From NCBI RefSeq assembly GCF_000763385.1, contig NZ_JQFA01000002.1:3224001-3288000 (forward strand): a stretch of DNA of 64,000 nucleotides, read 5' to 3'. This DNA is from Leptolyngbya sp. KIOST-1. Lineage in GTDB: Bacteria > Cyanobacteriota > Cyanobacteriia > Phormidesmidales > Phormidesmidaceae. The translations under genes were made by a program, and so were the position numbers. Of this stretch, positions 57,456 to 64,000 are shown piece by piece; position 1 is the stretch's first letter, and every line of letters begins with the position of its first letter. The notes under the pieces are model-generated. The model was not told where the DNA came from. It made no database searches and saw only the letters and a list, made by a program, of their open reading frames with translations.

Positions 57456-58283
57456 TTAGGTGACGGCGCGGCGGTGGCGGCGGTAGAGGGTGAAAGCGGC
57501 GATCGCGATCGCCCCCGCCGACAAAATATGCACCGCATTAAACGGCGTACCGGGGAAAAACCACGAGTCCGTGCGCAGAAACTCAATGAAGAATCGCCCC
57601 AGTGGATACCAGATCAAATAGCCCAGCGCCAAATCCCCCGGTTTAAGCTGTCGCTCAAACCGGCGCGACACCCAGAACAGTACCGCAAAGCCCAGAAAAT
57701 TCCACAGCGACTCGTAGAGAAACAGCGGGTGGAACCGGGTGGAGTCAGGGTACTGGGCCAGGTCGTTGTAGGGGGCGATGCGGTGCTGGGCATCGATGCG
57801 CAGGCCCCAGGGCAGGGTCGTGGGCGGGCCGTAGAGTTCCTGGTTGATGAAGTTGCCCCAGCGGCCAATGGCCTGAGCCAGGGGTAGCCCCAGAGCAATG
57901 CCGTCGAGGTAGGGCAGCGGGTTGAGCTTGCGAAGGCGAGCAAAGAGGAAGAGGGCGATCGCCCCAAAGATAAAGCCACCAAAAATGTGAATGCCGCCGC
58001 CCCAGATCTGCAAAATCTGGCCCGGATTTTCGAGGTAATAGCCCAGCCCTTCTGGCCCACGCGGCGACTGAATAAACACGTAGTACAGCCGCGCCCCAAT
58101 GAACCCCGGAATCAATATCCAGAACAGCATGTCCCAGAGGTTGTCGGGGTCTTCGCCCTGACGGGCCACGTAGCGTCCGGCCACCGTCGCCGCTGTGAGA
58201 ATCGCCGCCAGCATCAGCAGCCCGTACCAGCGCAGGGCAAACGGGCCAAGCTCAAAGATGATGGGGGAGACGGGAGGATACAT
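57456..58283 (-). CDS. lgt: Prolipoprotein diacylglyceryl transferase
   Basis: 275 residues, seven membrane helices. It moves a diacylglyceryl group from phosphatidylglycerol to the lipobox cysteine of prelipoproteins. The Lgt signature IGRWGNFINQELYG, the HPLFLYES motif and a C-terminal GLFIE-like RFFIEFLRTD are present. The start MYPPVSPIIFELGPFALRWYG is typical. It precedes der on the same strand with a gap of about 220 bp. Confidence 0.97.
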   Translation of the reverse strand: MYPPVSPIIFELGPFALRWYGLLMLAAILTAATVAGRYVARQGEDPDNLWDMLFWILIPGFIGARLYYVFIQSPRGPEGLGYYLENPGQILQIWGGGIHIFGGFIFGAIALFLFARLRKLNPLPYLDGIALGLPLAQAIGRWGNFINQELYGPPTTLPWGLRIDAQHRIAPYNDLAQYPDSTRFHPLFLYESLWNFLGFAVLFWVSRRFERQLKPGDLALGYLIWYPLGRFFIEFLRTDSWFFPGTPFNAVHILSAGAIAIAAFTLYRRHRRAVT

Positions 58284-58322
58284 GGAGTGGATGGGGGTAT
58301 GCGGGTGGATGACAGGAGAGGT

Positions 58323-58781
58323 CTATTGCGGCAAAAACTCTCGGTCTAGGGTTTCTTCGGGTGTAAACGGGCTGGTCTCAGGAAAAACCTCTAGATCTAG
58401 CCCCGTTTCGGTAGCCGCTAGATCCCTGGCCTCGGCGTAGCATTCGGCAAAATTTTGCGTCAAATATGCTCTGAGACTGGGACTGCTCTTAAGTGCTTCC
58501 TGAAGCCGACGACGGTGTTCTTTGAGGGTAAATCGCCAGCTATTGGAGCGTTTTTGAGGCTGATAAGCGTATTTCAAAAGATGCATCAGCACCACAATTA
58601 GATTGCTGATCAAAGCTCGCTTTTCACTGCGCCCCATGTCGCCCAGTTCTTCCAATAGGTTAGGCAAATCGAGTTCTGTAAACCGTTGTTCTGCCAGCCG
58701 TTGATAGGTCATCTCTAGCCAGAGCACATAATCTTGGTCATACAGTTCGCTAAGCTTCGATGGCTTCTGCTTTAAACCCAT
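58323..58781 (-). CDS. DUF29 family protein
   Basis: 152 residues. Family pattern: LYDQDYVLWLEMTYQRLAEQ, then LPNLLEELGDMGRSEKRALI and a Trp-containing helix (RSNSWRFTLKEHRRRL). DUF29 is abundant and nearly restricted to cyanobacteria. Its function is unknown, and genes often lie singly. No membrane segment. Confidence 0.92.
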   Translation of the reverse strand: MGLKQKPSKLSELYDQDYVLWLEMTYQRLAEQRFTELDLPNLLEELGDMGRSEKRALISNLIVVLMHLLKYAYQPQKRSNSWRFTLKEHRRRLQEALKSSPSLRAYLTQNFAECYAEARDLAATETGLDLEVFPETSPFTPEETLDREFLPQ

Positions 58782-58907
58782 GGCGAATGTCCTCGAGAAT
58801 GCGCTTTAGCTGCTGAATAGGGCTACAACTCATATTCCCCCATAAATATAGCGATGGCCATTGCGCTTAGGACATTGGCCTCTTCTAAAGGTAAAAACTG
58901 GGGTGGC

Positions 58908-58928
58908 GCGATGGCTATACGCCATCGC
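58908..58928. repeat. GCGATGGC inverted repeat
   Basis: GCGATGGC (58908-58915) and GCCATCGC (58921-58928) are perfect reverse complements around TATAC. Related GCGATGGCCAT sequences at about 58852 and 58962 lie in the same gap, so the region is built of one small repeat family. No ORF is supported in 58782-59053. Confidence 0.8.
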
Positions 58929-59053
58929 TTCAGGGGCATGGGTCATGTCCTAACCGTTCTGGCGATGGCCATACAAAGTCCGCATCCGTTAGCGATAATC
59001 CGTTGGCGATTAACGATACGACCCTCAAAGCTTATCTCTGGGCTCATCACAAA

Positions 59054-60601
59054 TTAATCTTCCAAATAGCCCAGGTCTTCCAGGCGGCGACGAACTTCGG
59101 GGTCGTCGTAGTCGGTGGCGCGGGTGGCGGCGGCCTGGGCCAGGGATTGGTCTGAGCGATCGGCGAAGGCTTGCAGGCAGTCTTGCAGCACCTCCACATT
59201 TTCGGGCAGGATGGCGCTGAGGTCGAGGGCCTCGGTGGGGTCTTCGAGGACGTCGTAGAGTTCGGCGACTGAGCCTTCGGTTTCGATCAGCTTGTGCTGG
59301 CCCATCCAGACGGCGCGACGGACGCGATCGCACCCCATTTCCTTCACCAGCTCCGGCTGGCGCTTCTGCATCAGGTTGACCACATTCTGCGGCGGAATGG
59401 CCTCGGCAAAGACGTAGTCCCGCTGGGGCGCATCCTGGCTGTGGGCCAGATCTAGGGCCAGCTCCCTCTCGTTGGCGATGCCTGCGGCGGCCAGCACCGT
59501 GTGAAACAGGCGACGGGTGGAAACGACGGCATCCACCACTGAACCCTGCTCTAGCCGATTTTGCGGGTCGCGGATGATCAGCGGCACCCGCACCAGTTCA
59601 TTGTAGATTGAGAGGCTGTGGCCCATGTACTGCTTTTCGCCCAGGTGCTCGCCGTGGTCGGCGCAAATGATCACCAGGGTGTTGTCGAGCTGACCGGAGA
59701 CTTTCAGGCGATCGAAGAACTGCCCCAGCAGCGCATCCTGGTAGGCCACCTCAGCGTCGTACATGCCGTCGAGGGTTTGCTTTTGGTGATCGTCCAGCGC
59801 GCCCGTCAGCGGGGCCAGCCAGCCATAGACATCGCCGTTGAACCGTTGCAGAAAGGTCTGGGCCTTGCGATCGGCCAGCACGTGGGGGGCAAATTGCTCG
59901 ATGTAGCGGCGAGGCGGGTGGTAGGGCATGTGGGTGCCCATCAGGTTCACAAAGGCAAAGACGGGCTGCTCAGCCTGTACCCCAGTCCGTTTGATCAGCA
60001 GGTTGGCGGTGTCTTCTAGCGACTTTTGTGTGTTGCCCTTAAAGCTCAGCGCCGTCTGCCACAGGGGCACCATCAGCGGCGTAAAACTGAGCGCCAAGAG
60101 CGCATCCGATCGCGCAAACGCATCTTGCACTCGGTTGAGGAACGTTGCGATCTTGCCCTTGAACCACTGGCGGTAGCGGCTGATCAGGCCAGGATGGCTG
60201 CCCGCCTGGTTCGGTCGAGAAGTCAAGAGCCCGCTGTAGTTGAGAAAGCTGGTGAAGCCGCGCCGCAACCCGTTGTTGATGACGCCGACCAGGGGGTTGT
60301 TGCAGAACCCGGCAGTGTAATAGCCGCTGGCCTCCAGGCGCTCGGCCAGGGTCGGCAAATCCTTGGGCAGCACAGAATAGGACTGCACCATAGTGTGTTC
60401 GGAGGGGTAGAGCCCGGTGAACATGGAAGCGTGGGAGGGCACCGTCCACTGGGCTGCTGAGACCGCCTGGGCGAAGCGGGTGGAATCGGCTGCGATCGCG
60501 TCCAAATTTGGCGAGGTCGGCTTGTCGTAGCCGTAGCAGGAGAGGCGATCGGCACGCTGAGTGTCGAGCACAAGAAAGAGAATATCGGGGCGTGCAGCCA
60601 T
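59054..60601 (-). CDS. Sulfatase-fold hydrolase with threonine at the nucleophile position
   Basis: 515 residues of the alkaline phosphatase/sulfatase superfamily. The first metal-site motif is LVLDTQRADRLSCYGYD. The nucleophile loop reads WTVPSHASMFTG, so residue 53 is Thr where true sulfatases carry the Cys/Ser that becomes formylglycine (C-x-P-x-R). The second metal site IICADHGEHLGEK is intact. Loss of that residue makes sulfatase activity unlikely; a phosphodiester or phosphoglycerol hydrolase or transferase fits better. No membrane domain, so probably cytoplasmic or periplasmic by another route. Confidence 0.85.
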   Translation of the reverse strand: MAARPDILFLVLDTQRADRLSCYGYDKPTSPNLDAIAADSTRFAQAVSAAQWTVPSHASMFTGLYPSEHTMVQSYSVLPKDLPTLAERLEASGYYTAGFCNNPLVGVINNGLRRGFTSFLNYSGLLTSRPNQAGSHPGLISRYRQWFKGKIATFLNRVQDAFARSDALLALSFTPLMVPLWQTALSFKGNTQKSLEDTANLLIKRTGVQAEQPVFAFVNLMGTHMPYHPPRRYIEQFAPHVLADRKAQTFLQRFNGDVYGWLAPLTGALDDHQKQTLDGMYDAEVAYQDALLGQFFDRLKVSGQLDNTLVIICADHGEHLGEKQYMGHSLSIYNELVRVPLIIRDPQNRLEQGSVVDAVVSTRRLFHTVLAAAGIANERELALDLAHSQDAPQRDYVFAEAIPPQNVVNLMQKRQPELVKEMGCDRVRRAVWMGQHKLIETEGSVAELYDVLEDPTEALDLSAILPENVEVLQDCLQAFADRSDQSLAQAAATRATDYDDPEVRRRLEDLGYLED

Positions 60602-60751
60602 GGGGTTTAGCCAACGAGTCGATGGGAGCCAGGTTCCATCGTAAACAGAAGCGTTCTCAATTGTCTTAACCAGGGGTTAGAGATTCTATCTGTGGAGAGA
60701 CTTTTGCCCATCGCAAGCTGAGCCAGTGGGGGGCGATCGCCACAACCTCGC

Positions 60752-61003
60752 TCAGCTCGGCAACAGCAGCTTCACCAAAAATGCCGCCGCATTGATAATC
60801 AGGGCCACTGTGGCCGAGATCAGGAGCGCAAAGGCGAGCTGTACCACCCAGCGCATGCCCTTTTCATAGGTATCCAGGCGATCGTTAAATCGCCCAATAT
60901 CATCCGTCAGCTTGTCGATTGCTAAGGCATTTTTATCAATGGCTGCGGCACTTTTTTCGACTAGCGCTTCAATGCGATCGAGGCGATCATTGCTGGTGGT
61001 CAT
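60752..61003 (-). CDS. Small coiled-coil membrane protein
   Basis: 83 residues. The N-terminal 45 residues form a charged coiled coil with heptad-like spacing (RLDRIEALVEKSAAAIDKNA). One membrane helix follows (about 54-79, VVQLAFALLISATVALIINA). It resembles small bacterial proteins of unknown function that may oligomerise at the membrane. Confidence 0.65.
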   Translation of the reverse strand: MTTSNDRLDRIEALVEKSAAAIDKNALAIDKLTDDIGRFNDRLDTYEKGMRWVVQLAFALLISATVALIINAAAFLVKLLLPS

Positions 61004-61040
61004 AGCACAGCAGGAGCTACCCTTCCATTATCACCCAGGC

Positions 61041-61271
61041 GTAGGGTGGGCAGTGCCCACCGTTAACCCTGGCCACAGTTCCATAGATCTATAGATCTGT
61101 AGTCGGTTGGCTGTGGCCTATTATTGGCGGGCAGAACTATAACAACCCTTGCTGTGGGTGTTGGGTGCTGGGTGCCAGGTGTCAGGAATGGTTGGCCAAC
61201 TTACGCCGCGGATTACTAAGAATTTATCTGCTAACCGCAGGGTTGATGGTGGGCTATACCCACCCTACGCC
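61041..61271. repeat. Two copies of the GTAGGGTGGGCA palindrome in opposite orientation
   Basis: One copy, GTAGGGTGGGCAGTGCCCAC, at 61041-61060; a second, in reverse (GTGGGCTATACCCACCCTAC), at about 61249-61268. Between them is a GGTGTTGGGTGCTGGGTGCC-type purine repeat (about 61157-61176). The gap 61004-61289 has no supported gene. Confidence 0.75.
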
Positions 61272-61289
61272 AAGCTACACCAAGACTGT

Positions 61290-62222
61290 TTAGGCGGCCA
61301 GAATTTTGTCGTCCAAGGCGAAATCAACCTCGGCCTTGTCATGGCCAGAGGCCAGGTAGTCGTTCTGGAACGAATCCTTGAGCCCGGTGACCAGGTCGTA
61401 GGTGGGTGCCCAGCCCAGTTCCGCCTGAGCTTTGTCTGTTGCCGTGAAGAAGTGCTGCACCCGCATCGGAAACGCCTTGGCCTTGCCAAAGTCAAAGGCT
61501 TTGGGGTCGTAGTGGACAATTTTGAGTGCATCGGGATCTCTCCCAGCCGCAGTGGCGCAGGCCCGGGCCAGCCCGTCGAAGGTGACCGCCTTTTCGCCGG
61601 AAATATTGTAGATCTGGCCGATCGCGGTTTCGTTGCCCAGCACCGCCGCCATCGCCGCCGCCAGATCCTGCACGTGGCCGAGCTGGGTAAGGTGCATGCC
61701 GTTGCCGGGAATGGGCACGGGGCGATCGCGCACCACCCGGTCAAAGAACCACTGCTCCAGCGGGTTGTAGTTCTGCGGGCCGTAGATGTAGACCGGGCGC
61801 ACCGAGGTAAACGGCACCCCTTGCTCTTGCAGGTAGGCCTCGGTTTCAAACTTGCCCTTGTGGCGGCTCTTGGGATCCACCGCATCCCCTTCGATGTGGG
61901 GCATCTGGTCAGACTTGAGGTACACCCCGGCGGAGCTGACGTAGACAAAGTGCTGGAGCTGGCCGCCGAAGATTTCAATCAAGGGCTGGGTATCGCTCAG
62001 CTCGCGCCCGTTGTTGTCAAAGATGGCGTCGAAGCGTTCGCCTGCGAGCTGGGTTTTGAGATTGTCGGCATCGGTGCGATCGCCCACAATGGTTGGCACC
62101 CCAGCGACCGGGGCAGGCCGGTTGCCCCGGTTAAACAGCACGACCTCGTGACCCTGCTCAATCAACAGCTTGGTAAGATAGACCCCAATAAACCGGGTGC
62201 CACCCATAACCAGTACGCGCAT
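61290..62222 (-). CDS. CSP41-like NAD-dependent epimerase/dehydratase family protein
   Basis: 310 residues from ATG 62222, preferred over 62228 because AAAGGAG then has normal 6-nt spacing. Rossmann fold with GGTRFIGVYL at the N-terminus. The normal YxxxK catalytic pair is not evident, as is usual for the plastid CSP41 RNA-binding relatives, and SRHKGKFETEAYL occupies that place. The family includes a chloroplast stem-loop-binding ribonuclease; role in RNA stability is inferred. Full length. Confidence 0.88.
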   Translation of the reverse strand: MRVLVMGGTRFIGVYLTKLLIEQGHEVVLFNRGNRPAPVAGVPTIVGDRTDADNLKTQLAGERFDAIFDNNGRELSDTQPLIEIFGGQLQHFVYVSSAGVYLKSDQMPHIEGDAVDPKSRHKGKFETEAYLQEQGVPFTSVRPVYIYGPQNYNPLEQWFFDRVVRDRPVPIPGNGMHLTQLGHVQDLAAAMAAVLGNETAIGQIYNISGEKAVTFDGLARACATAAGRDPDALKIVHYDPKAFDFGKAKAFPMRVQHFFTATDKAQAELGWAPTYDLVTGLKDSFQNDYLASGHDKAEVDFALDDKILAA

Positions 62223-62474
62223 AGCCATCTCCTTTCTGCTAACCAGCGGCCCGCAGGAATTGCGAGCAGGCCCACTGAACTTAATGTATGTATATTAAGC
62301 CGCGCTGATCCCCTCTATTCTCTTGAAGAATCAAGGGATTTGGCCGTAATTTGTCCCTAACGGCGTTAAGCAAAACGGTAGATAACCGCCCAGGCCTTAC
62401 GCTACGGGGGGAAGCCGCCTAAAATGTTATGAGTTGAGCACCGGCCTCAGCACCCTACGCGAGATAGCCTCTAC

Positions 62475-63617
62475 ATGCGTGAGCTGGACAACGCCTATCG
62501 AATTCTGGAGCTAGAGCCTGGTGCATCCCTGGAGGATATCAACCAGGCCTACAAGGATCTAGTGTTTGTCTGGCACCCCGACCGCATTCCCCAGGACAAC
62601 GAGCGACTGTACCAAAAGGCCCAGGACAAAATTAAGGCGCTCAACCAGGCGCGGGACTTGCTGCGATCGCACAGTCGCAGTGGCCGCAGTAGCACCAGCT
62701 CGGCCAGCCGCTACGGTACCGCCAGCAGCGGCTATCGGGCCTCTACCGCCAGCTACGGCACCAGCGACTATCGCTCGGCCTACGGCAGTGGCTACACCAG
62801 CAAAGGCTACGGCAGCCCTCGCTCCCAAAGCGCCAGTGAGGATCCCGACGACGAGCCGCGATCGGCCTCCCACAATCGCTACTACCGCTACCAGCGCAGC
62901 ACCTACGGCGGCAGCTACTACGGCAGCGGACAGACTAACGGCGGCACGGGACAGAGTAACGGCAGCGCCAGCACCAGCGGTACAGGCACCAGTGGATCGG
63001 CTGCTTCCAGTTCTGGTGCATCCCAGACCTATCGGCAGCGACGCGATGCAGCGGCAGGCGTAGGCGGCGATAAAGGCTCCAGTGCCAACGGCAGCTCCAG
63101 CGGCCAAAGCCAGGCCAGCGCCAACGGCAGTTCAGCGGCTGGGGGCAGCACGACTGCCAAGGGCACATCCGGCAGCAAGCCCAACGACTCCTACAACAGT
63201 TACAACGCCCACACCCGCAACGGCGCGACCAGCACCCACCGATCGCGCCAGAGCCCTGACCTCAGCGGCACCGACATGAGCGGGGCCAACCTGCGCGAAA
63301 AAGACTTTGCCGGCCGCAACCTGAGCGAGGCTAACCTGAGCGGGGCCGACCTCAGCGATGCCTTTCTGCACAAGGTTAACCTCAACCGGGCCAACCTCAG
63401 CAAGGCCAAACTGTTTCGCGCCAATCTGCTCCAGGCCGACCTCAGCCACGCCAACCTGCGCGAGGCTGACCTGATCGGCGCAGACTTCAGCGGAGCCGAC
63501 CTCAGCGGAGCCGACCTCAGCGGCGCAAAGGTGGCCGTGGGGGGCCGCACTATGGTCAAGCTCACCGGCACTATCCTCACCGGGGCGATCATGCCCGATG
63601 GCTCGATTCACGATTGA
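62475..63617 (+). CDS. DnaJ-domain / pentapeptide-repeat fusion protein
   Basis: 380 residues in three parts. A J domain (1-65) has the HPD motif at 34-36. A long low-complexity linker (about 66-260) is rich in Ser, Gly, Tyr, Thr and Ala. About 15 pentapeptide repeats (A-D/N-L-S/x-x, residues 265-365) form a right-handed beta helix. J domains recruit Hsp70 (DnaK). The pentapeptide part probably binds a client or scaffold. The combination is found in cyanobacteria; the target is not known. Confidence 0.92.
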   Translation: MRELDNAYRILELEPGASLEDINQAYKDLVFVWHPDRIPQDNERLYQKAQDKIKALNQARDLLRSHSRSGRSSTSSASRYGTASSGYRASTASYGTSDYRSAYGSGYTSKGYGSPRSQSASEDPDDEPRSASHNRYYRYQRSTYGGSYYGSGQTNGGTGQSNGSASTSGTGTSGSAASSSGASQTYRQRRDAAAGVGGDKGSSANGSSSGQSQASANGSSAAGGSTTAKGTSGSKPNDSYNSYNAHTRNGATSTHRSRQSPDLSGTDMSGANLREKDFAGRNLSEANLSGADLSDAFLHKVNLNRANLSKAKLFRANLLQADLSHANLREADLIGADFSGADLSGADLSGAKVAVGGRTMVKLTGTILTGAIMPDGSIHD

Positions 63618-63639
63618 TTTGTGATGGGTTGGGATGAAG

Positions 63640-63725
63640 GTTCCAGGTTCCAGGTTCAAGGTGTAGGGTTCAGGGATGGGTCCGCTGCCAAAACCTTGCA
63701 CCTTAGGCCTTGCACCCTATACCTA
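63640..63725. repeat. Imperfect inverted repeat with CCTTGCACC motifs
   Basis: GGTTCCAGGTTCCAGGTTCA on the left is followed by AGGTGTAGGGTTCAGG. On the right are CCTTGCACCTTAGG and CCTTGCACCCTATACC. It is related to the perfect inverted repeat at 18840-18896 (TGCAAGGTATACGG). Probably a mobile short repeat. Confidence 0.65.
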
Positions 63726-63741
63726 ATGCCCCCTTTCCCGA

Positions 63742-64000
63742 TCATCGTCCCAGGTAGCCAGCCACGCTTTGATTAAACGCCTCTGGTTCTACCAGGTGGG
63801 GCCAGTGATTGCCGGGTATGGTCTGCACTTGCAGATGGGGCAGGTAGGTGCGGTAGGGTTTGAGCTGCCAGGCCGTGCGGTTGAGTCCGGCCTCGGGCAG
63901 CAGTAGCAGGGTCGGTACCGTCAGCTCCGTTGTCAGCCCTGCCTGTTGCAGAATGTCGTTGAACACCCCGTTGCGGGCTGCGATCGCAAACTTACTGCCC
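63742..64000 (-). CDS. Alpha/beta hydrolase, C-terminal part (5' end outside window)
   Basis: The frame is open to the right edge, so only the last 85 residues are seen. It ends with GNHWPHLVEPEAFNQSVAGY, the typical loop with the catalytic histidine, preceded by PTLLLLPEAGL (the strand carrying the acid). It belongs to the alpha/beta-hydrolase fold; the nucleophile region and substrate lie outside the window. Confidence 0.75.
   Translation of the reverse strand, partial: GSKFAIAARNGVFNDILQQAGLTTELTVPTLLLLPEAGLNRTAWQLKPYRTYLPHLQVQTIPGNHWPHLVEPEAFNQSVAGYLGR

Overview
This window is chromosomal DNA from a GC-rich cyanobacterium. The evidence is a psbA gene (photosystem II D1), pipX/pipY, a cyanobacterial-type apocarotenoid oxygenase, NtcA-type promoters, many cyanobacterial-only domain families (DUF4278, DUF4912, Uma2, DUF29) and very frequent GCGATCGC (HIP1) octamers. 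The gene mix suits a filamentous Leptolyngbya/Nodosilinea-like lineage, but the sequence alone does not fix the genus.

Layout. 0-1.6 kb: lipoate synthesis (lipA, cut by the window edge, coupled to a lipoyl/octanoyl ligase). 1.6-5.6 kb: a DUF4278 protein, a small conserved protein and a large phosphate-binding-like/DUF4912 fusion. 6.2-12.7 kb: folate/biopterin-type transporter, apocarotenoid oxygenase, FAD-Rieske oxidoreductase, HIT hydrolase and psbA with a clear terminator. 12.9-18 kb: an AraC regulator and MFS gene on the minus strand, divergent from an atypical receiver protein and a Tat-type amidohydrolase. 18-23.7 kb: a katG remnant, cupin, endonuclease III-like protein, glycosyltransferase, sodium/solute symporter and Uma2 protein. 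23.9-25.6 kb: dnaN and a cluster of DnaA-box-like nonamers that may be the replication origin. 25.8-28.2 kb: a universal stress protein, a 41-residue membrane peptide and a CrtI-like oxidoreductase.

28.4-34.9 kb is the accessory island. It holds a broken group II intron whose reverse-transcriptase gene has become an eight-copy 350-bp tandem array, a retropepsin-like protease with a small partner, a membrane protein in AT-richer DNA, and an integron-type integrase preceded by two strong inverted repeats. 35.2-43.4 kb returns to core functions: ComM/YifB, a Kef-type antiporter, a 5'-truncated Uma2 gene, LeuA, a GAF protein and small proteins.

43.4-49.6 kb is a complete cyanobacterial Nit1C (Sll0783-Sll0787/flavoprotein) cluster: AIR-synthase-like, GNAT, radical SAM, nitrilase and Sll0783 genes on the minus strand, and a flavoprotein gene diverging on the plus strand. 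The shared intergenic region carries two full-consensus NtcA-activated promoters (GTA-N8-TAC-N22-TA-N3-T), one facing each way, so the cluster should be switched on by nitrogen limitation. A DUF433 gene sits between the GNAT and AIR-synthase genes. 50.2-58.3 kb is a housekeeping run on the minus strand: lgt, der, ecfT, a pabB/trpE-like gene, pipX, pipY, sepF, proC. 58.3-64 kb holds a DUF29 protein, a sulfatase-fold hydrolase, a CSP41-like protein, a DnaJ-pentapeptide fusion and the end of an alpha/beta hydrolase. Short palindromic repeats are scattered between genes throughout.
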